DNA of 7,479 nucleotides, from assembly GCA_050014415.1 (NCBI GenBank), contig JBEKDJ010000380.1, forward strand, positions 1 to 7,479, written 5' to 3'. Below are positions 1 to 4,973 of this stretch, in pieces. Position 1 is the first letter of the stretch. Every line of letters begins with the position of its first letter. The notes beneath the pieces are model-generated. The model searched no databases, was not told the DNA's origin, and saw nothing but the letters and a program-made list of their open reading frames with translations. This DNA is from JBEKDJ01 sp050014415. Lineage in GTDB: Bacteria; Desulfobacterota; BSN033; UBA1163. Both the position numbers and the translations under genes were made by a program.

Positions 1-189
1 TCCATGGAGAGCAAAAAAAACTATTTGAATTTGGTCAAAAAGTGGCAGAATTGGGAAAGTATCCCTGCAGTAAAAATGAATGCGATCTATGTTATAGACT
101 CAAATTTAGTGGATCGCCCCACACCTAGGATCGCAGAAGGGCTAGAGGCATTAGTGAGGATAATTCATCCAGAGGTCTTTAAAAAGTGA
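1..189 (+). CDS. Periplasmic substrate-binding protein of a cobalamin/iron-complex ABC transporter (BtuF-like), 3' end only
   Basis: The frame is open from the left edge to a TGA at 187-189 and gives about 62 residues. The peptide contains W-x(3)-IPAVK, then NAIYVIDSNLVDRPTPRI and GLEALVRIIHPE. This is the typical C-terminal lobe ending of class III periplasmic binding proteins that capture cobalamin, haem or ferric siderophores for an ABC importer (family knowledge). In that family the AVK...VYVID strand and the DRP-x-PR turn precede the last helix, so this is the true C-terminus. The first ATG at base 4 is an internal Met and not a start, because the upstream part lies outside the window. 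The ligand cannot be told from this piece. No clear intrinsic terminator follows. Confidence 0.8.
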   Translation, partial: SMESKKNYLNLVKKWQNWESIPAVKMNAIYVIDSNLVDRPTPRIAEGLEALVRIIHPEVFKK

Positions 190-311
190 TACGTCGATGG
201 AACAGCCTGCAGAGATCAAACTTTACCGTCGCATAAATGAAATAGTAATAAATTGCCGTAGAACCGTGATATACAGCCTTCCTGTTACAGGAAGACTCCC
301 TATGAAGAGGG

Positions 312-470
312 GACTGAAAGATTCAACACACTATCATCTTATAGGCGGAGTTTGGGTTTTTAAACATCTATTGCTTATGCCAAGTAGAGGTCATGGTCCC
401 CTTTGAACATGACAAAATTGACAAAGATGGCAAGGTGACCGATCAAAAAAAGACCGTCTTTCTTATGATG
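312..470 (+). pseudogene. Degraded C-terminal remnant of an NAD(P)H-dependent FMN reductase-like flavoprotein
   Basis: Two frames taken together read GG-x-W-x-FKHLLLMPSR (to about 387) and then EVMVPFEHDKIDKDGKVTDQK (from about 387). NADPH-dependent FMN reductases of the flavodoxin-like fold end with a similar stretch: a GG turn, a helix ending in (V/L)LV..M, then P-E-V-M-(I/V)-P, a F-D-x-x-G-x-(L/V)-T-D segment and a last helix (family knowledge from memory). The change of frame near 385-390 and the lack of a start or an intact N-terminal half mean this is not a working gene. The match is short and judged by eye, so a chance resemblance cannot be excluded. Confidence 0.35.
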
Positions 471-812
471 TCCCAGGAATTTGAATATCTGCTATTTGTT
501 CGGTGCTTCCAACAAACTCCGAAAAGTTCCGATATGATCTTCATATATTTAGTTGGGATACATGATTTCTACCAGTAATCCTCAGCTCCCAATGTTATCT
601 TAGGGTGAGGACTTGTAGGTGGAAGCGTTAAAATTGAAATGGAGGGCTAATTCTCCCTGAGAACCGCAGACTTCTTCCTGAAACATTGATTGTTCATTTT
701 TGTCCCACGGTACAACCTTTCAAACGCAAATCAATAATCTTTGTCTCATCCTGTACCAAAACTCTCCCTAAATACGCTAAAAAAGATAATTTTCACAATT
801 TCATTTTAAGTA

Positions 813-856
813 TTGACAAAATGGTCACTTTTGGTAGGATTGATTCAACAATCCTA
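813..856 (+). promoter_or_regulatory. Candidate sigma70-type promoter with overlapping inverted repeat
   Basis: TTGACA at 813-818 is followed after 16 bases by TAGGAT at 835-840, a 4/6 match to TATAAT. The -10 forms the left arm of a perfect inverted repeat, TAGGATTG (835-842) and CAATCCTA (849-856), with a 6-base centre. This is the layout of an operator overlapping a promoter, or of a hairpin at the very start of a transcript. No intact gene lies downstream before 1180, so it may be a relic or may serve a small RNA. Confidence 0.35.
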
Positions 857-895
857 AAAAGTTTTCTCTTTCCAAGGTGGTAGTGGATGGAGAAA

Positions 896-929
896 GACCT
901 TTAAAAGGTCCTCCAAGATTAAAAGGTCC
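896..929. repeat. Short palindrome and 11-bp direct repeat
   Basis: GACCTTT (896-902) and AAAGGTC (904-910) form a 15-base palindrome with a one-base centre. TTAAAAGGTCC occurs twice, at 901-911 and 919-929, so the copies are spaced by 18 bases. The function is unknown. The spacing could suit paired protein binding, but the region is A/T-rich and small repeats of this kind can arise by chance. Confidence 0.4.
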
Positions 930-1056
930 CATCGAACATTTAGCTTTGAATCTCTCTCTGACCTCTAAAGATATTTAAAGGCCTTCCATTATATTTGTTA
1001 TAAGGTGTCTATTAGGAGTAAGGTATGAAGTGGAGTTTCCACAAAATGCCCTTGTG

Positions 1057-1079
1057 AAGCCTCCAGAGGGGGCTTTTAT
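1057..1079 (+). terminator. Terminator-like hairpin upstream of the esterase
   Basis: AAGCCTCC (1057-1064), a 3-base loop and GGGGGCTT (1068-1075) form an 8-bp stem with one G-U pair, followed by TTAT. The stem is strong but the T tract is short, so termination may be weak. It would end any transcript that enters from the decayed region and isolate the esterase. Confidence 0.4.
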
Positions 1080-1179
1080 CCCTTTTGGGAGGCATTCTTG
1101 ATTGTATACTTCATAAAAACAATATATCTGATTCACCATAAGGTTAAGAACTTCTTTCAGAAGGGAAAGGAGGAGGGCA

Positions 1180-2806
1180 ATGATATCAATTGAAATGAAA
1201 AAGGCATTCAACAAGACCACCCTGCTATCTTTTTTTATTTCAATATTCATCCTCGCTGCATTGTTGCTGACTGGTGTAACCTCCCAAGGACAGAGTAGCG
1301 GAGGCCTACCGGAAACCATTGCAATTGAGGGTGGAAAAATATCCGGGCTGGCGTTGGGAGAAAATAAAGATGTCCTGGCATTTAAAGGTATCCCTTATGC
1401 CAAGCCACCTGTTGGCCCCTTGCGCTGGAAGCCTCCCCAGCCAGTGGAAGCCTGGGAGGGGATTCGTCAAAGTACTGAATATGGCCCTGCGTGTCTTCAG
1501 CCGGATCTTCCCGGTTGGCCTCTCAAACATGAGAAGCGGAGCGAAGATTGCCTCTATCTCAATGTGTGGACTGCCGTGAAGAGCGCCGATGAGAAGCGGC
1601 CGGTCATGATGTGGATTCATGGGGGTGGAAATATCATAGGTGCGGCCCATTTAAGTACTCCCATTGGGAATGACGGCGAGACTCTGGCCAGGCAAGGGGT
1701 TGTCGTTGTCTCCATCAACTATCGGATCGGCGTGTTCGGCTATTTTGCCCATCCTTTACTCTCCAAAGAATCTCAGCACAATGTCTCGGGCAACTACGGC
1801 TTGCTTGACCAGATTGCTGCTCTCAAGTGGATTCAAAACAACATAAAAGCATTCGGGGGTGACCCGGGGAACGTCACCATTTTTGGGGAATCTGCCGGCG
1901 CATTTAATGTCAGCTATTTGATAGCCTCCCCTCTTGCGAAAGGCTTTTTCCATCGGGCAATTACCGAAAGTGGCAGTGCTTTCGCCGCCTTTGCAAATCG
2001 TCATCTGCGCGAAGGCTTGTATGGCATGGAGCCAATGGAGAAACAGGGCGAACGGATCACCAAGGATCTCGGATGCTCGGAAGCAGCAGACCCACTCGCG
2101 GCACTTCGTGCTCTCAGCGCAGAAAAGCTCCTTGAAGGCTCCAGGGCGGTCATGATGCCCCCTGGTAACCTTTTTACCCCGGTGGTTGGACGGCTGGGTG
2201 CTTCCGGACGACGTGATGACCATATTCGATCAGGGAAAACAGAACATCGTGCCGCTGGTCACAGGAACAAATGCCGACGAGGGAACCATTTTTGTCCAGA
2301 AGTCGCCCTTTGACAGCGTGGACGCTTATCGTGGATTTCTGAAAGCATCCTGTGGAACGTTTGCGGATGAGGTGTTTGCCATGTACCCCGCCAAAGAACC
2401 TTCTGAAATTCTGAAGGCATTTCGTGACGTATTGGCCGATTCTAGGTATGTCGCCCCGGCCCGGGGTCTTGTACGGGCGATGAGCAAGGCTGGGGGCAAG
2501 GCGTATCTGTACCATTTTACGATGCCGGGGCTGGGCCCTATGGCCGTCTTTGGAGCTTATCACACGGGAGAAATTGTTTTTGTGTTCAACGACATCGAAC
2601 GTGTGAAGAATACGTTCAAAGTACCGTTTGAAGGGAAACATCAAGCCCTCGCCAATACAATGAGCGCATATTGGGTGCAGTTTGCGAAAACGGGGAACCC
2701 CAATAAGGAAGGTTTGCCGGAATGGCCCGCCTATGATGTGGCCAAAGACCAGTACATCGAGTTGGGAGAAGTGAAAAGAAAGGCTGGACTTATGGGAAAG
2801 ATTTAA
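1180..2806 (+). pseudogene. Secreted type-B carboxylesterase, complete but interrupted by a single-base frameshift
   Basis: Family: carboxylesterase/lipase type B (alpha/beta hydrolase), which hydrolyses carboxylic esters and here is probably exported. ATG 1180 follows AAAGGAGG (1166-1173) at good spacing. A second Met at residue 6 is possible. Residues 1-35 hold a basic N-region and a hydrophobic core (LLSFFISIFILAALLL), a signal peptide without a lipobox Cys. Family marks are the oxyanion motif HGGG (147-150), the EDCLYLNVW signature and the nucleophile elbow GESAG with Ser238. The first frame is correct up to FTPVV (residue 336) and then hits an extra G near 2188-2189. The next base-frame resumes with DGWVLPDD and runs to TAA 2804-2806. 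With the extra base removed the product is 541 residues, a normal family length. The second part holds acidic Glu367 (GTNADEG) and His461 (AYHTGEI), so the triad is complete. Left alone, translation stops at 2313, losing Glu and His. It is a very young pseudogene or a sequence error. Confidence 0.88.
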
Positions 2807-2844
2807 TGCTGAGAAGCGCAAGACTCGTTAAGTCAGACATGCTA

Positions 2845-2880
2845 AGGGCGCGGTCATTTCTGACTGCGCCCTCGCTTTAT
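2845..2880 (+). terminator. Strong hairpin after the esterase, probable terminator
   Basis: AGGGCGCGGTCA (2845-2856) and TGACTGCGCCCT (2861-2872) pair over 12 bp with one G-U pair and a TTTC loop, 38 bases after the esterase stop. The following CGCTTTAT is only modestly T-rich, so it may be a Rho-independent terminator of middling strength or a 3'-end stabilising hairpin. Confidence 0.6.
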
Positions 2881-3146
2881 GGGAAACTCTTCTTATGCTT
2901 ACTTTCTCTCCGTAATGCACAACTCCTATTCGTCTATCCCGCAAACGATTTGTAGGTGTAACAATCATTCCGACAGTCTGCCAATTCAAGTCTTATCTTT
3001 TACATTTTAGGGTATTTTGAGCCGAAGAAATGTGGTAGGGCTAAAATTTTTAAGCCAGCCGGAAGATCTCGGAGAGGAGGGGGAACCGTCCCTCTAGGCG
3101 CGCCGCAAGCGAGGGGCCGATTGTAACCTACCGGGGTGGGGGGGCC

Positions 3147-3174
3147 TTGACATTTCCGGTGAAAGAGTTATCAT
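3147..3174 (+). promoter_or_regulatory. Sigma70-type promoter for a short terminated RNA
   Basis: TTGACA (3147-3152, perfect -35) and TATCAT (3169-3174) are separated by 16 bases, predicting a start near 3181. The transcript would meet the first terminator about 40 bases later and the second about 125 bases later. The octamer CTTGACAT (3146-3153) recurs in the palindrome over the promoter at 4244, which may mean shared control, although six of its bases are simply the -35 consensus. Confidence 0.55.
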
Positions 3175-3200
3175 GGAATTGATATTAACTGCTACGGGCT

Positions 3201-3222
3201 ACTCCCGCCCCGGGAGTTTTTT
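3201..3222 (+). terminator. Intrinsic terminator 1
   Basis: ACTCCCG (3201-3207), loop CCC and CGGGAGT (3211-3217) pair perfectly and are followed by a run of six T (3217-3222). This is a classic Rho-independent terminator, about 25 bases downstream of the predicted start of the promoter at 3147. Confidence 0.75.
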
Positions 3223-3234
3223 ATTGCTCAGATT

Positions 3235-3306
3235 GCCCAAGATTCTTCCATCCGTGAGGGTGGGGGCGGCTCCGTAGTAGGCCGTATCAAATCTTGGGCT
3301 TTTTTT
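3235..3306 (+). ncRNA. Structured RNA closed by a 10-bp stem and ending in T7 (terminator 2)
   Basis: GCCCAAGATT (3235-3244) pairs perfectly with AATCTTGGGC (3290-3299), which is followed by seven T (3300-3306). The 45-base interior is not random. CCATCC (3248-3253) and GGGTGG (3258-3263) enclose GTGA, a GNRA-type tetraloop, with one G-U pair. CGGC and GCCG (about 3267-3284) can form a third stem. The predicted shape is a three-way junction whose closing stem also acts as the terminator. It could be a small RNA, or a leader element controlling read-through into the gene whose ribosome site starts at 3319. I did not match it to a known riboswitch class. Confidence 0.5.
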
Positions 3307-3334
3307 ATGTCCACAATGAAAGGAGGTGAGAGAA

Positions 3335-3656
3335 ATGGGATTATCGGGAATCGGTCAATAAGACAGGCGAGATTATTTATAAATGGAAGAATTTGACTAT
3401 TGGACTTGCTCAGGAATTATTTATTGCAAGGGAGAAATTAAACGAAGAATTTGAAAAATGGCAAAAAGGGGGGGGTGGGACAAAAGTTCCGCCCCACAGT
3501 TGGTTTCAATATTGTGAGGATATCGGATCATCAAAACAAGTAATAAATCGCTGGCTTAGGCGTTGGTTCCCCCTCGTAGATACCGGTTTATTGGAGACAC
3601 CCTTATTCCCACCAGGTAAGTTTGCTGTCATTTATGCCGACCCGCCTTGGCAATAG
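3335..3656 (+). pseudogene. N-terminal remnant of an MT-A70 family DNA adenine methyltransferase of phage type
   Basis: AAAGGAGGTGAG (3319-3330) is a near-perfect ribosome site for ATG 3335, but that frame stops after MGLSGIGQ (TAA 3359-3361). One frame over, an open stretch reads NKTGEIIYKWKNLTIGLAQEL, showing that one base was gained between about 3347 and 3357. The body then has the usual N-terminal part of phage/prophage MT-A70-like enzymes: a helical region, SWFQYCEDIGSSKQVINRWL (HTH-like, about 3510-3560) and VIYADPPWQ. DPPW is the catalytic motif of the beta-class N6-adenine methyltransferases related to MT-A70 (family knowledge). A TAG follows one residue later, and no frame downstream carries the rest of the catalytic domain, so the enzyme cannot work. 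A G8 tract (3468-3475) lies in the coding frame. The nearest start in the body frame, TTG 3393, has only a weak ribosome site. Confidence 0.7.
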
Positions 3657-3914
3657 GGTGCCTAAGTGAAGGGGAAGGTAAAGGGGAAGAGGAAGGGTAA
3701 TGTAAAGGGAAGGTTTAAGGGTGGTAACAAAAAAAACCGCCCACAGACTTCCCGGAAGAACTCAGAGAGCTTTTTAATTCTGTGACTCAGTATCTTCCAA
3801 GGGTGACTGAATTAGCTAAAGGCTCTCCGATCTCCGAGCAACCCAGAGGGCTACGGGCAAGATGCTGGGGGTAAAGGAAATAACTATCGCCAGAGATTTG
3901 GGAAAAAATCGGGG

Positions 3915-3930
3915 TGCGACAAATGTCGCA
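3915..3930. promoter_or_regulatory. Palindromic site 1 (candidate operator or parS-like site)
   Basis: TGCGACA-AA-TGTCGCA is a perfect 7-2-7 inverted repeat inside the ParB-like/HTH gene. It shares the core CGACA-NN-TGTCG with the site at 3977-3994. Confidence 0.5.
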
Positions 3931-3976
3931 AAAGAATCCAGAAAAACCACAATTAGTGGAGGTCTTGAGGAAGAAA

Positions 3977-3994
3977 AAACGACAGATGTCGTTT
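3977..3994. promoter_or_regulatory. Palindromic site 2 (candidate operator or parS-like site)
   Basis: AAACGACA-GA-TGTCGTTT is a perfect 8-2-8 inverted repeat. Its centre lies 63 bases from that of site 1, six helical turns at 10.5 bp per turn, so proteins bound to both would face the same side of the DNA. Confidence 0.5.
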
Positions 3995-4230
3995 CTCCTC
4001 CCCCCATGATCGCTCAGTCCGGTTCCCAGGCAGCCAAGGCAGCTGAGAAAGCCGCAAAGATTGTGGCTGTTGGCATGGCAGAAGAAGCCAAACGGTTGGC
4101 TCAGGACGATGCCCACGATGCCGGGACGATAGTCATCTATGCTGAGGTGAAGTTAGGAGAGTTGCTGGCGGCAAATCCACCGGGGTTCAATCGAAAGAAC
4201 TCCGGCGAAATTCAACAGAACCTTCTTCCC

Positions 4231-4272
4231 ATGTCAAGAATCCTTGACATCGAGACAGGTGATACACATAAT
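4231..4272 (+). promoter_or_regulatory. Strong promoter with overlapping palindromic operator
   Basis: TTGACA (4244-4249) and CATAAT (4267-4272, 5/6 to consensus) are spaced by 17 bases, predicting a start near 4279. The -35 lies in the right arm of a perfect inverted repeat, ATGTCAAG-AATC-CTTGACAT (4231-4250). A protein bound there would block RNA polymerase. The site sits in the last codons of the preceding broken gene and 65 bases before the 51-residue gene. Confidence 0.7.
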
Positions 4273-4314
4273 AGATGTTGATACCGTTAGATGAAAAACG
4301 AAAGGAGATAAAAA

Positions 4315-4470
4315 ATGAATCTTACTGACGAAACAGTAAAAACCCTTATTAAATCGATCGATCTAGCAAGTGCCACAAGAGATATATGGAAAATTTTGGG
4401 AGAGGTCACCAGGGGGCTCAACCATGTTGCCGGTGCTATTAAGTCCTCTCCGGGTCCAAAGAAAAACTGA
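4315..4470 (+). CDS. Small protein of unknown function (51 residues) in its own transcription unit
   Basis: ATG 4315 follows AAAGGAG (4301-4307) with a 7-base gap, a very good ribosome site, and the frame ends at TGA 4468-4470. I do not recognise the family. The peptide begins MNLTDETVKTLIKSIDLASA and is predicted by eye to be two amphipathic helices (about 5-22 and 23-42) with a short basic Pro/Gly/Lys tail. It has no signal peptide, Cys cluster or clear membrane span. Upstream is a near-consensus promoter with a palindrome over its -35, and downstream is a terminator at 4504-4525, so it forms a closed cassette of roughly 245 bases of RNA. A tiny frame at 4291-4311 (MKNERR) ends 3 bases before its ATG. 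Such layouts are typical of small regulatory, anti-repressor or antitoxin-like genes in phages. That role is inference. Confidence 0.7.
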   Translation: MNLTDETVKTLIKSIDLASATRDIWKILGEVTRGLNHVAGAIKSSPGPKKN

Positions 4471-4503
4471 ACCGAGAAAATATCCCTAACAGAAGTCAAC
4501 CTG

Positions 4504-4527
4504 TCGCCAATTGGCGATTCCTTTTTT
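4504..4527 (+). terminator. Intrinsic terminator after the 51-residue gene
   Basis: TCGCC (4504-4508), loop AATT and GGCGA (4513-4517) form a perfect 5-bp stem, followed by TTCC and six T. The stem is short but G/C-rich. The 14-base palindrome could also be read as a binding site. Confidence 0.6.
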
Positions 4528-4534
4528 CCCACCA

Positions 4535-4586
4535 TTAAATTATTTTAAAATCAGCTATTGACAAACGGAAAAAGATGTAATACATT
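4535..4586 (+). promoter_or_regulatory. Promoter of the HTH regulator gene
   Basis: TTGACA (4558-4563) and TACATT (4581-4586, 4/6) are 17 bases apart, giving a start near 4593. An A/T-rich stretch (about 4535-4553) directly upstream is suited to be an UP element. ATGTA-A-TACAT (4575-4585) is a small palindrome across the -10. TGCGTCAA (4587-4594) resembles one arm (TGCGTAAA) of the palindrome at 4992-5009. Confidence 0.6.
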
Positions 4587-4641
4587 TGCGTCAAGGTCAG
4601 AAACATGACAAACCTCAAAGATCATTCGAACTAATTTAATT

Positions 4642-4713
4642 CCCCGGGGGAGACTTCCCTCCAGATGTCTCTGACCCAGCATCCGGTTGTTCCTCTTGAG
4701 TCTCCCCGGGGGG
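4642..4713 (+). promoter_or_regulatory. Long-armed inverted repeat at the 5' end of the HTH gene
   Basis: CCCCGGGGGAGACT (4642-4655) and AGTCTCCCCGGGGG (4700-4713) are complementary over 13 of 14 positions with 44 bases between. In RNA the right arm would hide GGGGGGA (4708-4714), a ribosome site well placed for GTG 4722. In DNA it could be a pair of regulator sites. Confidence 0.5.
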
Positions 4714-4973
4714 ATTTTGTGGTGGGCATGAGGAAAATGACCGAGGTCCAGGCGATCTTTCGAACCCGATTTCTCGCGGCAGCGGAAAAACATGTCGCGA
4801 TGAGCAGGTATTCTCGAGGATTCCTGAGTGAGGTGGCGCGCTCTCTGAAATTGAAGCAAGTCTCCGTGGTTCAAAGGTGGACCGAGGGGTACATGCCCTC
4901 CGGGCGCCATCTCGTAACAATTTATGACCGATGGGGGATAACTCCAAATCACCTCCTCGGAATTGAGCGGTGA
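4665..4973 (+). CDS. Helix-turn-helix transcriptional regulator of Cro/CI type
   Basis: The frame runs from ATG 4665 to TGA 4971-4973 (102 residues). The fold core is YSRGFLSEVARSLKLKQVSV, then VQRWTEGYMPSGRHL and IYDRWGITPNHLLG. This matches the lambda-repressor-like layout: helix 2-turn-helix 3, a W-x-x-G-x-x-P-S turn, then a helix ending in W-(G/x)-(I/V)-(T/S)-x-(D/N)-x-L-L (family knowledge). It probably binds DNA as a dimer and controls this element. The start is uncertain. ATG 4665 has GGGGGAG 12 bases upstream, rather far. GTG 4722 is better spaced from GGGGGGA (4708-4714). ATG 4728 and ATG 4737 are further options, and the domain needs only residues from about 25 on. It has its own promoter (4558) and is followed by a palindrome (4992-5009) that may be its operator. 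Confidence 0.72.
   Translation: MSLTQHPVVPLESPRGDFVVGMRKMTEVQAIFRTRFLAAAEKHVAMSRYSRGFLSEVARSLKLKQVSVVQRWTEGYMPSGRHLVTIYDRWGITPNHLLGIER

Larger units (their letters stand above)
190..1179. other. Long intergenic or decayed region with no intact gene
   Basis: About 1 kb lies between the binding protein and the esterase. The open frames here (197-406, 393-578, 686-883) have no good ribosome site and mostly do not look like folded proteins. The exception is a probable flavin-reductase remnant at about 312-470. Other items are listed separately: a promoter-like site with an inverted repeat (813-856), a short palindrome and direct repeat (896-929) and a terminator-like hairpin (1057-1079). Just before the esterase, TATACT at 1105-1110 and TATATC at 1123-1128 could be -10 boxes; TTGATT at 1098-1103 is a poor -35 for the second. 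I see no tRNA, rRNA or mobile element. Confidence 0.6.
2881..3334. other. Non-coding junction between chromosomal part and mobile-element part
   Basis: No convincing coding frame exists here. The left part (2881-3060) is A/T-rich and shows nothing I can name. From 3071 it is G-rich, with a small GAGGG/CCCTC hairpin (about 3076-3093) and a G tract just before 3145. Then come a promoter (3147-3174) and two terminators (3201-3222, 3235-3306), listed separately. No tRNA T-loop or attachment-site core was recognised, although this is where the gene content changes from metabolic to element-like. Confidence 0.5.
3666..4281 (+). pseudogene. ParB-like/phage HTH protein split over three frames
   Basis: Three pieces appear to form one protein. 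Piece 1 starts at GTG 3666, 6 bases after AGGG, and is very Lys/Gly-rich (VKGKVKGKRKGN). Piece 2, shifted by -1 at an A8 run (3729-3736), reads DFPEELRELFNSVTQYLPRV and then TELAKG. Piece 3, shifted again near 3820-3830, reads SDLRATQRATGKMLGVKEIT, then IARDLGKN, an HTH of the type R-A-x-x-K-x-L-G-V-x-x-x-T-I-x-R-D-L. It continues as an Ala/Lys-rich helix and AEVKLGELLAANPPG. The order HTH, linker, helical A-E-x-K-L-G-E-L-L is seen in phage and plasmid proteins related to ParB and to methyltransferase-associated regulators (from memory). The longest intact piece is 3820-4281, with its first ATG at 3862. The C-terminus looks cut short. Two palindromes (3915-3930, 3977-3994) lie inside it. It may be broken or read by frameshifting. 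Confidence 0.55.

Noticed and set aside
686..883. 65-residue plus-strand open frame in the gene-poor region
   Set aside because: No ribosome site, poor composition for a folded protein, and it contains the promoter-like site and palindrome; more likely non-coding.
975..1650. Two overlapping minus-strand open frames (975-1319 and 1306-1650)
   Set aside because: Most of their length lies opposite the esterase N-terminal region, whose plus-strand reading is clearly a protein family; the minus frames have no ribosome site or recognisable motif.
2186..2313. Programmed frameshifting in the esterase
   Set aside because: The break is +1 at a GTTGGAC context without a slippery run, rare codon or stop, so mutation or error is a simpler explanation.
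2174..2821. Long minus-strand open frame opposite the esterase C-terminal half
   Set aside because: It is the antisense shadow of the second esterase piece; the plus-strand frame has catalytic residues and family motifs while this one is not protein-like.
2970..3000. T-loop-like ATTCAAG suggesting a tRNA 3' end as attachment site
   Set aside because: The flanking bases do not pair into a T stem, and no acceptor, D or anticodon arm could be built around it.
3235..3306. A known riboswitch class (TPP, purine, c-di-GMP-I, ZTP or fluoride)
   Set aside because: The conserved core sequences I remember for these classes are not present; only the general fold is similar.
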